Shown here: one piece after another, positions 34,832 through 44,006 of the stretch
Numbering within the stretch: the stretch's first letter is position 1
How the letters are laid out: each line of letters starts with the position of its first letter
Source of the DNA: Streptomyces sp. XD-27
GTDB lineage: Bacteria > Actinomycetota > Actinomycetes > Streptomycetales > Streptomycetaceae
Reading direction: 5' to 3'
Assembly: GCF_030553055.1 (NCBI RefSeq)
Contig: NZ_CP130713.1
Span: forward strand, 5,704,001-5,768,000
Length of the DNA stretch: 64,000 bases
Position numbers and translations under genes: made by a program
Notes under the pieces: generated by a model
What the model was told of the DNA's origin: nothing
The model's database searches: none
The model's input: only the letters and a program-made list of their open reading frames with translations

Positions 34832-35830
34832 GTGCTTGTGTACATCATCCGGCGGCTCGTCACAGTCGTCGTCATGCTCCTGGTGGTCACCCTGGCCACG
34901 TTCGGGGTCTTCTTCATGGTGCCGAAGCTGACCGGCACCGACCCGGCCCTGATGTACGTCGGCAAGAACTCCGACAAGGCCTCGGTCGAGGGCACCCGCA
35001 AGAAGCTCGGCCTCGACGAGCCGGTCCTGGTGCAGTACGGCGAGTTCGTCAAGGGCTTGGCCACCGGCCGGGACTACGACGACGGCGTCGAGGTCACCCA
35101 CTGCCCCGCCCCGTGCTTCGGCTACTCCTTCAAGACCGAGCAGGAGGTGTGGCCGATCCTGAAGGACCGGCTGCCCGTCACCGCCTCGCTGGCCAGTGGA
35201 GCCGCCGCCCTCTGGCTGGTCGGAGGCGTCGGCGTCGGCATCGTCTCCGCCCTCAAACGCGGCACGATCTGGGACCGCGCCGCCATGGTCGGCGCCCTGG
35301 CCGGTGTGTCCCTCCCGATCTACTTCACCGGCCTGCTCTCCCTGTCCATCTTCTCCTATCAACTCGGCTGGACCTCCGCCGAGTACGTCCCCTTCATGGA
35401 CGATCCCGGCGGATGGTTCACCAACCTGATGCTGCCATGGATCACCCTGGCCTTCCTCTACGCGGCCATGTACGCGCGGCTGACCCGGGCGACCATGCTG
35501 GAAGTGATGGGTGAGGACTACATCCGCACCGCCCGGGCCAAGGGCCTGAAGGAATCGACGGTCGTCCGCAAGCACGCGCTGCGCTCGACCATGACCCCGA
35601 TCCTCACCATCTTCGGCCTGGACCTCGGCGCGCTGGTCGGCGGTGCGGTGCTCACCGAGAAGACCTACAACCTCCGCGGCCTCGGCTACGAGGCGGTCAA
35701 CGCGATCCAGAACAAGGACCTGCCGGTGATCCTCGGGGTCACGCTGGTGGCCGCGTTCTTCGTGGTCATCGCCAACCTCGTCGTGGACCTGCTGTACGCC
35801 GTGATCGACCCCCGAGTGAGGCTCTCGTGA
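34832..35830 (+). CDS. oppB: Oligopeptide ABC transporter permease (OppB type)
   Basis: 332-aa permease with an N-terminal helix (YIIRRLVTVVVMLLVVTLATFG), a large periplasmic-side loop and the EAA loop EDYIRTARAKGLKESTVVRKHALR. GTG 34832 follows GGAGG at 9 nt. The periplasmic loop contains CPAPC, a possible disulfide. The stop overlaps the oppD start (GTGA). Confidence 0.93.
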   Translation: MLVYIIRRLVTVVVMLLVVTLATFGVFFMVPKLTGTDPALMYVGKNSDKASVEGTRKKLGLDEPVLVQYGEFVKGLATGRDYDDGVEVTHCPAPCFGYSFKTEQEVWPILKDRLPVTASLASGAAALWLVGGVGVGIVSALKRGTIWDRAAMVGALAGVSLPIYFTGLLSLSIFSYQLGWTSAEYVPFMDDPGGWFTNLMLPWITLAFLYAAMYARLTRATMLEVMGEDYIRTARAKGLKESTVVRKHALRSTMTPILTIFGLDLGALVGGAVLTEKTYNLRGLGYEAVNAIQNKDLPVILGVTLVAAFFVVIANLVVDLLYAVIDPRVRLS

Positions 35831-36978
35831 CGGACCTTGAGAAGACGGGCGCCGCCGGCGAGCCGGAGCAGCCCGCCGCCATCGACGCGGTGGCCAAGTC
35901 CGGCGCCGTCGGCGAGCCGGTGGCCGCCGACTCGTCGCGGCCGAGCGCCTTCCTTGAGGTGCGCGACCTGAAGGTGCACTTCCCGACCGACGACGGCCTG
36001 GTCAAGTCCGTCGACGGGCTCTCCTTCGCGCTGGAGAAGGGCAAGACGCTCGGCATCGTGGGCGAGTCCGGCTCCGGCAAGTCGGTCACCTCGCTCGGCA
36101 TCATGGGCCTGCACCGGGTCGGCAACTACGGCCGGCAGAAGGCCCGGATCTCCGGCGAGATCTGGCTGGACGGCAAGGAGCTGCTCTCCGCCGACCCCGA
36201 CGAGGTCCGGCGGCTGCGCGGCCGCGAACTGGCCATGATCTTCCAGGACCCGCTGTCCGCCATGCACCCGTACTTCACCGTCGGCAAGCAGATCAGCGAG
36301 GCGTACCGGGTCCACCACCAGGTCGACAAGAAGACCGCCCGCAGGCGGGCCGTCGAGATGCTGGACCGGGTGGGCATCCCGCAGCCGGACAAGCGGGTGG
36401 ACAACTACCCGCACGAGTTCTCCGGCGGCATGCGGCAGCGCGCGATGATCGCGATGGCGCTGGTCAACAACCCCGAGCTGCTGATCGCCGACGAGCCGAC
36501 GACCGCCCTCGACGTGACCGTCCAGGCGCAGATCCTCGACCTCATCCGCGACCTGCAGAAGGAGTTCGGCTCCGCGGTCATCATCATCACCCACGACCTG
36601 GGCGTCGTCGCCGAGCTCGCCGACGACATCCTGGTGATGTACGGCGGGCGCTGCGTGGAGCGCGGCCCCGCGGAGAAGGTGTTCTACGAGCCGCAGCACC
36701 CCTACACCTGGGGCCTGCTCGGTTCGATGCCGCGCATCGACCGCGACCAGACCGAGCGGCTCATCCCGGTCAAGGGGTCCCCGCCGAGCCTGATCAACAT
36801 CCCCGGCGGCTGCGCCTTCAACCCGCGCTGCCCGTACGCCGACGTGCCCAAGGACGGCATCACCCGCACCGAGCGCCCGGAACTGCGCGAGGTCGGCGAC
36901 CGCCACTTCTCCGCCTGCCACATGTCGCAGGAGGAGCGCACCCGGATCTGGACCGAAGAGATTGCGCCGAAGCTGTGA
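35827..36978 (+). CDS. oppD: Oligopeptide ABC transporter ATPase OppD
   Basis: 383-aa ATPase with Walker [11 protein letters not shown], signature [15 protein letters not shown], Walker [10 protein letters not shown] and H-loop TH. The C-terminal oligopeptide/dipeptide domain has the cysteine cluster CAFNPRCPY...ACHM typical of OppD/DppD and associated with an iron-sulfur site in relatives. About 40 Ala/Glu-rich residues precede the ATPase domain. GTG 35827 is coupled to oppB and the stop is coupled to oppF. Confidence 0.95.
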   Translation: MTDLEKTGAAGEPEQPAAIDAVAKSGAVGEPVAADSSRPSAFLEVRDLKVHFPTDDGLVKSVDGLSFALEKGKTLGIVGESGSGKSVTSLGIMGLHRVGNYGRQKARISGEIWLDGKELLSADPDEVRRLRGRELAMIFQDPLSAMHPYFTVGKQISEAYRVHHQVDKKTARRRAVEMLDRVGIPQPDKRVDNYPHEFSGGMRQRAMIAMALVNNPELLIADEPTTALDVTVQAQILDLIRDLQKEFGSAVIIITHDLGVVAELADDILVMYGGRCVERGPAEKVFYEPQHPYTWGLLGSMPRIDRDQTERLIPVKGSPPSLINIPGGCAFNPRCPYADVPKDGITRTERPELREVGDRHFSACHMSQEERTRIWTEEIAPKL

Positions 36979-38042
36979 CCGAGAAGACCGAGAAACCGAA
37001 CATGGCGAAGACGGCGGCGGTCGAGCGGCAGGCGGCGGAGGCCGACTCCCCTGAGCCCCTGCTCAAGGTCACCGGCCTGGTCAAGCACTTCCCCATCAAG
37101 AAGGGGCTGCTCCAGCGGCAGTCCGGCGCGGTGCAGGCGGTCGACGGGCTCGACTTCGACGTCCGCCCGGGGGAGACCCTGGGCGTGGTCGGCGAGTCCG
37201 GCTGCGGCAAGTCCACCATGGGGCGGCTGATCACCCGCCTGCTGGAGCCGACCGGCGGCAGGATCGAGTTCGAGGGCCGGGACATCACCCATCTGGGCAC
37301 CGCGGCGATGCGCCCGATGCGCCGCGACATCCAGATGATCTTCCAGGACCCGTACTCCTCGCTGAACCCCCGGCACACGGTCGGCACGATCGTCAGCGCG
37401 CCGTTCAAGCTCCAGGGCGTCACGCCCGAGGGCGGCGTCAAGAAGGAGGTCCAGCGGCTGCTGTCGGTGGTCGGCCTCAACCCCGAGCACTACAACCGCT
37501 ACCCGCACGAGTTCTCCGGCGGCCAGCGGCAGCGCATCGGCATCGCCCGCGCGCTGGCGCTCAAGCCGAAGCTGGTCATCGCGGACGAGCCGGTCTCGGC
37601 GCTGGACGTGTCCATCCAGGCGCAGGTCGTCAACCTGCTGGACGACCTCCAGGAGGAGCTGGGCCTGACGTACGTGATCATCGCCCACGACCTGTCGGTC
37701 ATCCGGCACGTCTCCGACCGGATCGCGGTGATGTACCTGGGCAAGATCGTGGAGCTCGCGGACCGCGCGTCGCTGTACACGGCGCCCATGCACCCGTACA
37801 CCAAGGCGCTGCTGTCCGCGGTGCCGGTGCCGGACCCCAAGCGGCGCGCCAAGCGGGAGCGCATCCTGCTCAAGGGCGACGTGCCCTCGCCGATCGCGCC
37901 GCCGCCGGGCTGCCGGTTCCACACCCGGTGCTGGAAGGCGACGGACCTGTGCAAAAAGCAGGAGCCGCCGCTGGTGGCACTCAAGACCGGCCACCAGGTG
38001 GCGTGCCACCACCCGGAGAACGTGTCCGATTCCGAGGAGTGA
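36975..38042 (+). CDS. oppF: Oligopeptide ABC transporter ATPase OppF
   Basis: 355-aa ATPase partner of OppD. Walker A GESGCGKSTM, signature FSGGQRQRIGIARAL, Walker B LVIADEPVSALD and C-terminal CRFHTRCWKATDLCKKQ cluster. GTG 36975 sits in a GTGA overlap with oppD. A strong hairpin follows the stop, ending the operon. Confidence 0.95.
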   Translation: MTEKTEKPNMAKTAAVERQAAEADSPEPLLKVTGLVKHFPIKKGLLQRQSGAVQAVDGLDFDVRPGETLGVVGESGCGKSTMGRLITRLLEPTGGRIEFEGRDITHLGTAAMRPMRRDIQMIFQDPYSSLNPRHTVGTIVSAPFKLQGVTPEGGVKKEVQRLLSVVGLNPEHYNRYPHEFSGGQRQRIGIARALALKPKLVIADEPVSALDVSIQAQVVNLLDDLQEELGLTYVIIAHDLSVIRHVSDRIAVMYLGKIVELADRASLYTAPMHPYTKALLSAVPVPDPKRRAKRERILLKGDVPSPIAPPPGCRFHTRCWKATDLCKKQEPPLVALKTGHQVACHHPENVSDSEE

Positions 38043-38050
38043 GCCATTCG

Positions 38051-38104
38051 TGATCTCCGGCCGGACCGGCACCGGGTCCGGCATGCGGGCCCGGCCGGAG
38101 ATCA
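38051..38104 (+). terminator. Terminator of the opp operon
   Basis: Perfect 14-bp arms TGATCTCCGGCCGG (38051-38064) and CCGGCCGGAGATCA (38091-38104), starting 8 bp after the oppF stop. The loop is GC-rich and may fold further. Confidence 0.8.
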
Positions 38105-38117
38105 TGTGCGCGACAGG

Positions 38118-38124
38118 TAAGAAT
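38118..38124 (+). promoter_or_regulatory. Putative -10 (TAAGAAT) for the TRIC gene
   Basis: TAAGAAT ends 5 nt before GTG 38130, immediately after the opp terminator. No ribosome site is present, consistent with a leaderless mRNA. Confidence 0.4.
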
Positions 38125-38129
38125 GTCGC

Positions 38130-38792
38130 GTGCTCACCGATCTGTTCAGCCCCTCCGTCCAGCACTCGCTGGACATCGCCGGGATCTTCGTCTTCGCGAT
38201 CTCCGGCGCGCTGCTCGCCGTACGCAAGAACTTCGACGTGTTCGGCATGGCCGTGCTCGCCGAGGTCACCGCGCTGGGCGGCGGGCTGTTCCGCGACCTG
38301 ATGATCGGCGACGTACCGCCCACCGCCTTCACCGACCTCGGCTACTTCCTCACCCCGCTCGTCGCCACCCTGATCGTCTTCTTCCTCCACCCCGAGGTCG
38401 AACGGATCACCAAGGCGGTGAACGTCTTCGACGCGGCGGGGCTCGGGCTGTTCTGCGTCACCGGCACCACCAAGGCCCACGACCACGGACTCGGCCTCAC
38501 CGCGTCCGCCACGCTGGGCCTGGCCACGGCGGTCGGCGGCGGCGTGCTCCGCGACGTGCTGGCGCACGAGGTCCCGTCCCTCCTGCGCTGGGACCGCGAC
38601 CTGTACGCGGTCCCGGCCATGGTCGGCGCCACACTGGCCGCGCTCCTCATCCGCTTCGACGAGCTGAACGCGACCACCAGTGCGCTCGCGGCCACGGCGG
38701 CGTTCGTCCTGCGCCTGCTGGCGATGCGGTTCGGCTGGCGCGCGCCCCGCGCCTGGAACCGGCGCAGCACGGCGGCGGAGGAGACCGCCTGA
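38130..38792 (+). CDS. TRIC-type (UPF0126) membrane channel protein
   Basis: 220-aa membrane protein with seven predicted helices arranged as two repeats, each with the family Gly-Gly-Gly...Arg-Asp motif: GGGLFRDLMIGDVPP and GGGVLRDVLAHEVPS. Bacterial members form trimeric monovalent cation channels related to the TRIC channels of animal ER (family knowledge). Its gating ligand here is unknown. Independent transcription is suggested by the preceding terminator and -10. Confidence 0.88.
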   Translation: MLTDLFSPSVQHSLDIAGIFVFAISGALLAVRKNFDVFGMAVLAEVTALGGGLFRDLMIGDVPPTAFTDLGYFLTPLVATLIVFFLHPEVERITKAVNVFDAAGLGLFCVTGTTKAHDHGLGLTASATLGLATAVGGGVLRDVLAHEVPSLLRWDRDLYAVPAMVGATLAALLIRFDELNATTSALAATAAFVLRLLAMRFGWRAPRAWNRRSTAAEETA

Positions 38793-38824
38793 GGGCTGCG
38801 AGAAGGCCGAGGACCACATGAGGA

Positions 38825-39268
38825 CTACATGGGGTCGACGTCCTCGCCCGGCTCCGCGCCGACGGGGGCCAGGCCGCGCTGCGCGAACACCCGCTTCGCC
38901 GCGATCGTCGCGTTGATGGCGCGGGGGAAGCCGCAGTAGGGCGCCGAGTGCAGGAGCGCCTCCACGATCTGTACCGGCGTCAGCCCCACGTTGAGCGCCG
39001 CGTCCACGTGGCCCTCCAACTGCGCCTCGCAGCCGCCCAGCGCCGCCAGCATGCCCAGGGTCACCAGCTGCCGGTCGCGCGGCGCCAGCTCCGGCCGGGC
39101 GTAGATCTCACCGAAGCCCCAGGCGACCATCTGGTGGCCCAGCTCCGGGGAGATCCCGGCGAGGGAGGCGACGACGCGCCGTCCGGCCTGGCCGTCGATC
39201 TCCGTCAGTACCCGCATGCCCCGGTCGAACCGCTCCTGCCGGGTCTCACTCCTGCTCTCACTGCTCAT
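38825..39268 (-). CDS. Carboxymuconolactone decarboxylase family protein
   Basis: 147-aa CMD-fold protein. ATG 39268 (MSSESRSETRQ) is preferred, with TAACGT 7 nt upstream; a longer frame to 39376 would cross the desulfurase promoter. Landmarks are RDRQLVTLGMLAALGGCEAQLEGH and EALLHSAPYCGFPRAINA, closer to PcaC-type lactone decarboxylases than to AhpD (no CxxC). There are no protocatechuate genes around, so the substrate is unknown. Divergent from the cysteine desulfurase. Confidence 0.85.
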   Translation of the reverse strand: MSSESRSETRQERFDRGMRVLTEIDGQAGRRVVASLAGISPELGHQMVAWGFGEIYARPELAPRDRQLVTLGMLAALGGCEAQLEGHVDAALNVGLTPVQIVEALLHSAPYCGFPRAINATIAAKRVFAQRGLAPVGAEPGEDVDPM

Positions 39269-39275
39269 GATCCCG

Positions 39276-39281
39276 ACGTTA
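39276..39281 (-). promoter_or_regulatory. Putative -10 (TAACGT) for the CMD gene
   Basis: On the minus strand TAACGT is 7 nt before ATG 39268, supporting that start and a leaderless mRNA. Confidence 0.35.
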
Positions 39282-39354
39282 CGAGTCGGAGCGCGCTTCG
39301 GCGCGGACACCGCGCTGTGCCACCCGGCCGTGCCGCCGCCGGGCCCCCGGCTCG

Positions 39355-39360
39355 TAGAAT
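39355..39360 (+). promoter_or_regulatory. Putative -10 (TAGAAT) for the cysteine desulfurase gene
   Basis: TAGAAT lies 9 nt before ATG 39370 with no Shine-Dalgarno sequence, consistent with a leaderless transcript. The -35 region is not recognisable. Confidence 0.45.
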
Positions 39361-39369
39361 CGTCACACC

Positions 39370-40539
39370 ATGGCATACCTCGACCACGCCGCCACCACCC
39401 CGATGCTTCCGGAGGCGGTGCAGGCGATGACCGCGCAGTTGGCCGTTGTCGGCAACGCCTCCTCGCTGCACGCCGCCGGGCGGCGCGCCCGGCGCACCGT
39501 CGAGGAGGGCCGGGAGACGCTCGCGGCCGCGCTCGGCGCGCGCCCCAGCGAAGTCGTCTTCACCGCGGGCGGGACCGAGTCCGACAACCTCGCGGTCAAG
39601 GGGCTGTTCTGGGCCCGGCGGGACGCCGACCCGGCCCGTACCCGGGTGCTGGCGAGCCCGGTGGAGCACCACGCCGTCCTCGACGCGGTCCACTGGCTCG
39701 CCGACCACGAGGGCGCGCGGGTCGAGTGGCTGCCCGTCGACCGGTATGGGCGGGTGCACCCCGAGGCGCTGCGCGAGGCCATCGCCCGCGACCCCGCCGA
39801 CGTCGCCCTCGCCACCGTCATGTGGGCCAACAACGAGATCGGCACCGTCATGCCGGTCCGCGAACTGGCCGAGGCGGCCCGGGAGTTCGACGTTCCGCTG
39901 CACGCTGACGCGGTCCAGGCGTTCGGCCAGCTGGAGGTGGACTTCGCCGCCTCGGGGCTGGCCGCCATGACCGTCAGCGGCCACAAGATCGGCGGCCCGT
40001 ACGGCATCGGGGCGCTGCTGCTGGGCCGCGAGTACACCCCTGTACCCCTGCTGCACGGCGGCGGGCAGGAGCGGCAGGTGCGCTCCGGCACCCTGGACGC
40101 CCCGGCCGTCGCCGCCTTCGCCGTCGCCGGTGAACTGGCGGCCGCGCGCCGCGAGGGCTTCGCCCGCGAGATCGGGGCGCTGCGCGACACGCTGGTGGCC
40201 GCCGTCCGCGCCGCCGTCCCCGACGCGGTCCTCGGCGGCGACCCGGCCCCGGCCGGCAGGCTGCCCGCCAACGCGCACTTCTCCTTCCCCGGCTGCGAGG
40301 GCGACTCGCTGCTCCTGCTGCTGGACGCGCAGGGCATCGAGTGCTCCACCGGTTCGGCGTGCACCGCGGGCATCGCCCAGCCCAGCCATGTCGTCCTGGC
40401 CACGGGAACCGACCCCGACCTGGCGCGCGGCACGCTGCGCTTCTCGCTGGGGCACACCTCGACGGAGGAGGACGTGGCGGCGCTGGCGGAGGCGATCGGC
40501 CCGGCGGTGGAACGGGCCCGCAGCGCGGGCCTGAGCTGA
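39370..40539 (+). CDS. iscS: Cysteine desulfurase (NifS/IscS-like)
   Basis: 389-aa PLP enzyme that removes sulfur from cysteine and passes it on as persulfide. The opening YLDHAATTP, the PLP Lys206 in [11 protein letters not shown] and the catalytic Cys331 in [12 protein letters not shown] are present. Its closeness to mnmA (one antisense gene between) suggests that it feeds sulfur to tRNA 2-thiouridine formation. A role in Fe-S assembly is also possible, but no isc/suf genes are here. Confidence 0.93.
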   Translation: MAYLDHAATTPMLPEAVQAMTAQLAVVGNASSLHAAGRRARRTVEEGRETLAAALGARPSEVVFTAGGTESDNLAVKGLFWARRDADPARTRVLASPVEHHAVLDAVHWLADHEGARVEWLPVDRYGRVHPEALREAIARDPADVALATVMWANNEIGTVMPVRELAEAAREFDVPLHADAVQAFGQLEVDFAASGLAAMTVSGHKIGGPYGIGALLLGREYTPVPLLHGGGQERQVRSGTLDAPAVAAFAVAGELAAARREGFAREIGALRDTLVAAVRAAVPDAVLGGDPAPAGRLPANAHFSFPGCEGDSLLLLLDAQGIECSTGSACTAGIAQPSHVVLATGTDPDLARGTLRFSLGHTSTEEDVAALAEAIGPAVERARSAGLS

Positions 40540-40566
40540 GCCCTGCGGGCCGGCTGACCCTGCCGG

Positions 40567-41349
40567 TCAGTCGCGCGGCTTGTCGGACGGGCCCCGCGTG
40601 GACGGTGGGGGAGCGGTGCGGACCAGGCGCAGATACCGTTCCCAGTCCCAGTGCGGACCGGGGTCGGTGTGGTCCGTCCCCGGCACCTCCACATGGCCGA
40701 CCAGGTGCTCCCGGTCCACCGGTATGCCGTACCGCTCGCAGATCCCGGCGGTGAGTCGGGCCGACGCGCGGTACATCGCGTCGGTGAAGGAGTCGGCACG
40801 CGATACGAACCCGGTGTGCTCGATACCGATGCTGCGCTCGTTGTACGAGCGGTTCCCGGCGTGGAACGCGACGTCCAGCTCCCGCACCATCTGCGTGATG
40901 CGCCCGTCCCCGCGCACGATGTAATGGGCGGCCGCGCCGTGCTCGGGGTCGCGGAACACCCGCACGGCGTCGTCGTGGCCGCCCTGCACCACATGGACGA
41001 CGACGCGGTCGATGCCGTAGTCGTAGGGCCGGTCGGCCCGCCGCCAGTTCGCCTCCGAGGCGGCGATCCACCGCGCGCCCGGGTGGTCGACGTCGCCCTC
41101 CCGGCGCGGCCGGTCGTTTCCGGGCAGCCGCCACCACCACCGCTCCAGCTCGTCCCGGAACGCGTAGGCCCCCGCGGCCAGGCCCAGCCCGGCCGCGGCG
41201 GTCCCGCCCAGGACCAGGGCGCGCCGGCTCACCGCGCGGGAACGGGTGGCCGGCCCGGTGCCCGCACCGCCGGGCGCCACCGCCGTCGGCGCGTCCCGGC
41301 GGCTGGGCGCTGGTGTCGCGTCGCGGTCGGCCGCAGGCGTGTCGCTCAT
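40567..41349 (-). CDS. N-acetylmuramoyl-L-alanine amidase with N-terminal Tat-type signal/anchor
   Basis: 260-aa amidase, paralogue of the 9098-9694 gene. ATG 41349 ([10 protein letters not shown]) is taken over 41391. About 40 disordered Ala/Thr/Pro-rich residues precede [20 protein letters not shown], a twin-arginine-like hydrophobic segment. The Amidase_2 domain follows: [28 protein letters not shown] and [15 protein letters not shown] with the Zn-site residues. The gene lies antisense between the desulfurase and mnmA. Confidence 0.88.
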   Translation of the reverse strand: MSDTPAADRDATPAPSRRDAPTAVAPGGAGTGPATRSRAVSRRALVLGGTAAAGLGLAAGAYAFRDELERWWWRLPGNDRPRREGDVDHPGARWIAASEANWRRADRPYDYGIDRVVVHVVQGGHDDAVRVFRDPEHGAAAHYIVRGDGRITQMVRELDVAFHAGNRSYNERSIGIEHTGFVSRADSFTDAMYRASARLTAGICERYGIPVDREHLVGHVEVPGTDHTDPGPHWDWERYLRLVRTAPPPSTRGPSDKPRD

Positions 41350-41457
41350 GCGATGCTCAACGCGCGGACCGCCGGTCGGGGTTCCGCGCACGCGTGCCGT
41401 ACGTCACTCCGGGCGCCCGCCCCGGGCGGACACCGCTGGCAGGGCGCGCGGGCCCCG

Positions 41458-41463
41458 TACCCT
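41458..41463 (+). promoter_or_regulatory. Putative -10 (TACCCT) for mnmA
   Basis: TACCCT lies 9 nt before ATG 41473. ggagggg is only 2 nt from the start codon, too close to work, so a leaderless transcript is likely. Confidence 0.4.
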
Positions 41464-41472
41464 GGAGGGGCT

Positions 41473-42630
41473 ATGACTGACTTCCCGGGCGCACCCGATC
41501 CGAACGCTCCCCGCGACGGCCGCCGCCTCCGCGTGCTCGCGGCCATGTCCGGCGGTGTCGACTCCGCCGTCGCCGCCGCCCGCGCCGCTGAGGCGGGCCA
41601 CGACGTGACCGGTGTGCACCTCGCGCTCTCCGCCAACCCGCAGTCCTTCCGTACCGGTGCCCGCGGCTGCTGCACCATCGAGGACTCGCGCGACGCCCGC
41701 CGTGCCGCCGACGTGATCGGCATCCCCTTCTACGTATGGGATCTGGCCGAGCGCTTCCGCGAGGACGTGGTGGAGGACTTCGTCGCGGAGTACGAGGCGG
41801 GCCGCACGCCGAACCCGTGCCTGCGCTGCAACGAGAAGATCAAGTTCGCGGCGCTGCTGGAGAAGGCGCTGGCGCTGGGCTTCGACGCCGTGTGCACCGG
41901 CCATTACGCCACGGTGGTCACCCGCGAGGACGGCACGCGCGAGCTGCACCGCGCGAGCGACATGGCCAAGGACCAGAGTTACGTCCTGGGCGTCCTGGAC
42001 GAGCGGCAGCTGGCCCACGCGATGTTCCCGCTCGGCGACACGCTCACCACCAAGGACGAGATCCGCGCCGAGGCGGAGGCCCGCGGCCTGGCCGTCGCGA
42101 AGAAGCCGGACAGCCACGACATCTGCTTCATCGCCGACGGTGACACCCAGGGCTTCCTCGCCGCCCGGCTGGGCAAGGCGGAGGGCGAGATCGTCGACGA
42201 GGACGGCAACGCGGTGGGCACCCACGAGGGCGCGTACGGCTTCACGATCGGCCAGCGCAAGGGCCTGCGGCTCGGCGTCCCGGCACCGGACGGCAAGCCG
42301 CGCTACGTCCTGGACATCTCGCCCGTGAACAACACGGTGACGGTCGGCCCGGCCGCGTCCCTGGACGTCACGGCCCTGACCGCCATCAAGCCCCGCTGGT
42401 GCGGCACGCCCCCGGCGGGGCCCGGCACGTACACCGCCCAGCTCCGCGCCCACGGCGGCGAGACCGAGGTCGGCGCGGAACTGGTCGGCGAGGAACTGCG
42501 CGTTTCCTTTACTGAGGCGGTACGGGGCGTGGCGCCCGGCCAGGCGATCGTGCTGTACGACGGGACGCGGGTGGTCGGCTCGGCGACGATCGCCACCACC
42601 CAGCGGGCGCGGACGGCGTCCGCGCAGTAG
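41473..42630 (+). CDS. mnmA: tRNA-specific 2-thiouridylase MnmA
   Basis: 385-aa ATP-dependent enzyme that thiolates U34 of Lys, Glu and Gln tRNAs. The PP-loop is SGGVDS (26-31). The two catalytic cysteines are Cys116 in TPNPCLRC and Cys218 in [11 protein letters not shown]. The tRNA-binding central domain and C-terminal beta-barrel follow ([16 protein letters not shown]). Sulfur is presumably delivered from the desulfurase just upstream. Length agrees with actinobacterial members. Confidence 0.96.
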   Translation: MTDFPGAPDPNAPRDGRRLRVLAAMSGGVDSAVAAARAAEAGHDVTGVHLALSANPQSFRTGARGCCTIEDSRDARRAADVIGIPFYVWDLAERFREDVVEDFVAEYEAGRTPNPCLRCNEKIKFAALLEKALALGFDAVCTGHYATVVTREDGTRELHRASDMAKDQSYVLGVLDERQLAHAMFPLGDTLTTKDEIRAEAEARGLAVAKKPDSHDICFIADGDTQGFLAARLGKAEGEIVDEDGNAVGTHEGAYGFTIGQRKGLRLGVPAPDGKPRYVLDISPVNNTVTVGPAASLDVTALTAIKPRWCGTPPAGPGTYTAQLRAHGGETEVGAELVGEELRVSFTEAVRGVAPGQAIVLYDGTRVVGSATIATTQRARTASAQ

Positions 42631-42645
42631 CCCACCGGTCGGCGC

Positions 42646-43533
42646 TCAGCCCATCCCGAGCGTGTGCGCCAGGATCGCCTCGGCCAGCGGGCCGTGGACC
42701 TCCGGCGGCAGGGCGTGGCCCATGCCGGGTATCTCGACCAGCCGGGCCCCGTTGATGACGTGTGCCATGTGCGCGGGGTGCGGCGGCGGGAACACCGGTT
42801 CGGCCGGGGCCCCGAGGACGAGCGTGGGCACCTCGGTCGCGGCGAGGGCTTCCGTGCGCAGCATCCCGGAGTCGTCGGCGCGGCTGACCGCGTCCGTCGT
42901 GCCGTAATGCCCGGTGTGCTCGATGATGCCGCGCTCAAAGTCGCGGAAGTAGTCCGCGTCGAAGGGGATCCCGCCGCCGCTGAGCAGCTCCCAGTGCCGC
43001 ACCCGCCGGTCGAGTTCGGCTTCGAGGCCGTGGTCCTCGACGGGCTTGGCCCACTCCTCCAGGACCCGGGGGTCGATGCCGGGGAGCTGGTCGGCGGGGG
43101 TCACCGTCCCGTCGGGGTGGACGAGCGGCGCCGTGCTCATGGCGCAGGTGCCGAAAAGGGTGGCGCTGAGTACCCGGTCCGGGTGGTCGGCGACGATGAG
43201 CTGGGCGAGCATTCCGCCGAGCGACATGCCGACGACGTGCGCCCGCTCGATACCGAGCCCGTCGAGGACCTTCACCGCGTCCTCCGCCAAGTCGGTGACG
43301 CGGTACGGGCGTTGGTCGAACGCCCAGGGGGAGCGGCCGGTGTCGCGGTTGTCGTAGCGGATCACCCGGTGGTGCGCGGCGAGCCGGTCGACCAGGCCGT
43401 CCGGCCACCCCAGCCCCGATGCCTGCGCGCCCATGATCAACAGCAGTGGAGGGGCGTCGTCGGGCCCGCGCTGCTCAGTCCATAGGCGGATGCCGGGGGC
43501 GACTTCGACGGAGGCGGTGGAGACGTGGTGCAT
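42646..43533 (-). CDS. Alpha/beta hydrolase
   Basis: 295-aa alpha/beta-hydrolase fold-1 enzyme. ATG 43533 follows AAAGGGG at 9 nt. Nucleophile elbow GMSLGGM, oxyanion segment LLLIMGAQASG and catalytic-His region EIPGMGHALPPEV are intact. The set resembles small esterases of the RdmC type, but no substrate can be named. It is convergent with mnmA and is controlled by a promoter overlapped by a TetR-like palindrome. Confidence 0.85.
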   Translation of the reverse strand: MHHVSTASVEVAPGIRLWTEQRGPDDAPPLLLIMGAQASGLGWPDGLVDRLAAHHRVIRYDNRDTGRSPWAFDQRPYRVTDLAEDAVKVLDGLGIERAHVVGMSLGGMLAQLIVADHPDRVLSATLFGTCAMSTAPLVHPDGTVTPADQLPGIDPRVLEEWAKPVEDHGLEAELDRRVRHWELLSGGGIPFDADYFRDFERGIIEHTGHYGTTDAVSRADDSGMLRTEALAATEVPTLVLGAPAEPVFPPPHPAHMAHVINGARLVEIPGMGHALPPEVHGPLAEAILAHTLGMG

Positions 43534-43564
43534 GGCAGTGGCCCCTTTCGGTGTGCATGCGGAA

Positions 43565-43601
43565 CGAGACGTATCGTCTCGCTTTCCAAATGCGTCGTCA
43601 A
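43565..43601 (-). promoter_or_regulatory. Promoter with TetR-like operator for the hydrolase gene
   Basis: Minus strand: -35 TTGACG (43601-43596), exactly 17 bp, -10 GACGAT (43578-43573). A perfect palindrome CGAGACG-TAT-CGTCTCG (43565-43581) covers the -10. This is the size and shape of TetR-family operators. No TetR gene is present in the window near this site. Confidence 0.7.
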
Positions 43602-43636
43602 GTTCCGGCCACGTGGAGCGTGACCGGCTGGCGTCG

Positions 43637-43674
43637 TTGACTTGTGTTGCCGGGATGGTTACGTTGAGTAACCA
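43637..43674 (+). promoter_or_regulatory. Promoter and operator of the STAND operon
   Basis: TTGACT (43637-43642), 17 bp, TACGTT (43660-43665). An inverted repeat TGGTTAC (43656-43662) and GTAACCA (43668-43674) overlaps the -10 and the expected start site, a repressor-like position. The first gene begins 57 bp further on. Confidence 0.7.
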
Positions 43675-43730
43675 GGGCGGTGCGCGGTGCGGCGTGCCGG
43701 ACAACGGACTCATGCATTGGGGGATGAGAC

Positions 43731-44006
43731 GTGACACGTGCCTGGGAGGCCGACTCCTCCGCGGTGTTCCACCGCAGGTTAGGCAAGTCGGCGAGCGAGC
43801 TCGGGACCACCAACGGCCGCGACGGCTGCCCCGAGATCTGGGAGTTGGACAACGGGGACATCGCGGTGATCGGCCGTGATCTGACGGACGACTACCGGGA
43901 GCGGCTCCCCGAGGGGGTCGTCATGCGCTCCGACGAGCGGCTGGTCATCCTGCCCGGCGCCATGCTGAGCTCGGCGAAGCCGGACATCCCCGATGCTCGG
44001 GCTTGA
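43731..44006 (+). CDS. Small protein of unknown function, first gene of STAND operon
   Basis: 91-aa protein. GTG 43731 follows gggggatgagac. The central region EIWELDNGDIAVIGRDLT and the LPEGV...ERLVILPG segment form a compact beta-rich domain seen in many Streptomyces next to DUF6879 proteins (recalled). It overlaps the next gene by 14 nt. No catalytic motif is recognised. A role as partner or inhibitor of the DUF6879 protein is an inference from pairing. Confidence 0.75.
   Translation: MTRAWEADSSAVFHRRLGKSASELGTTNGRDGCPEIWELDNGDIAVIGRDLTDDYRERLPEGVVMRSDERLVILPGAMLSSAKPDIPDARA

Noticed and set aside
38051..38104. Riboswitch or operator for the TRIC gene
   Set aside because: A perfect long stem right after oppF is better explained as the operon terminator; no aptamer signature.
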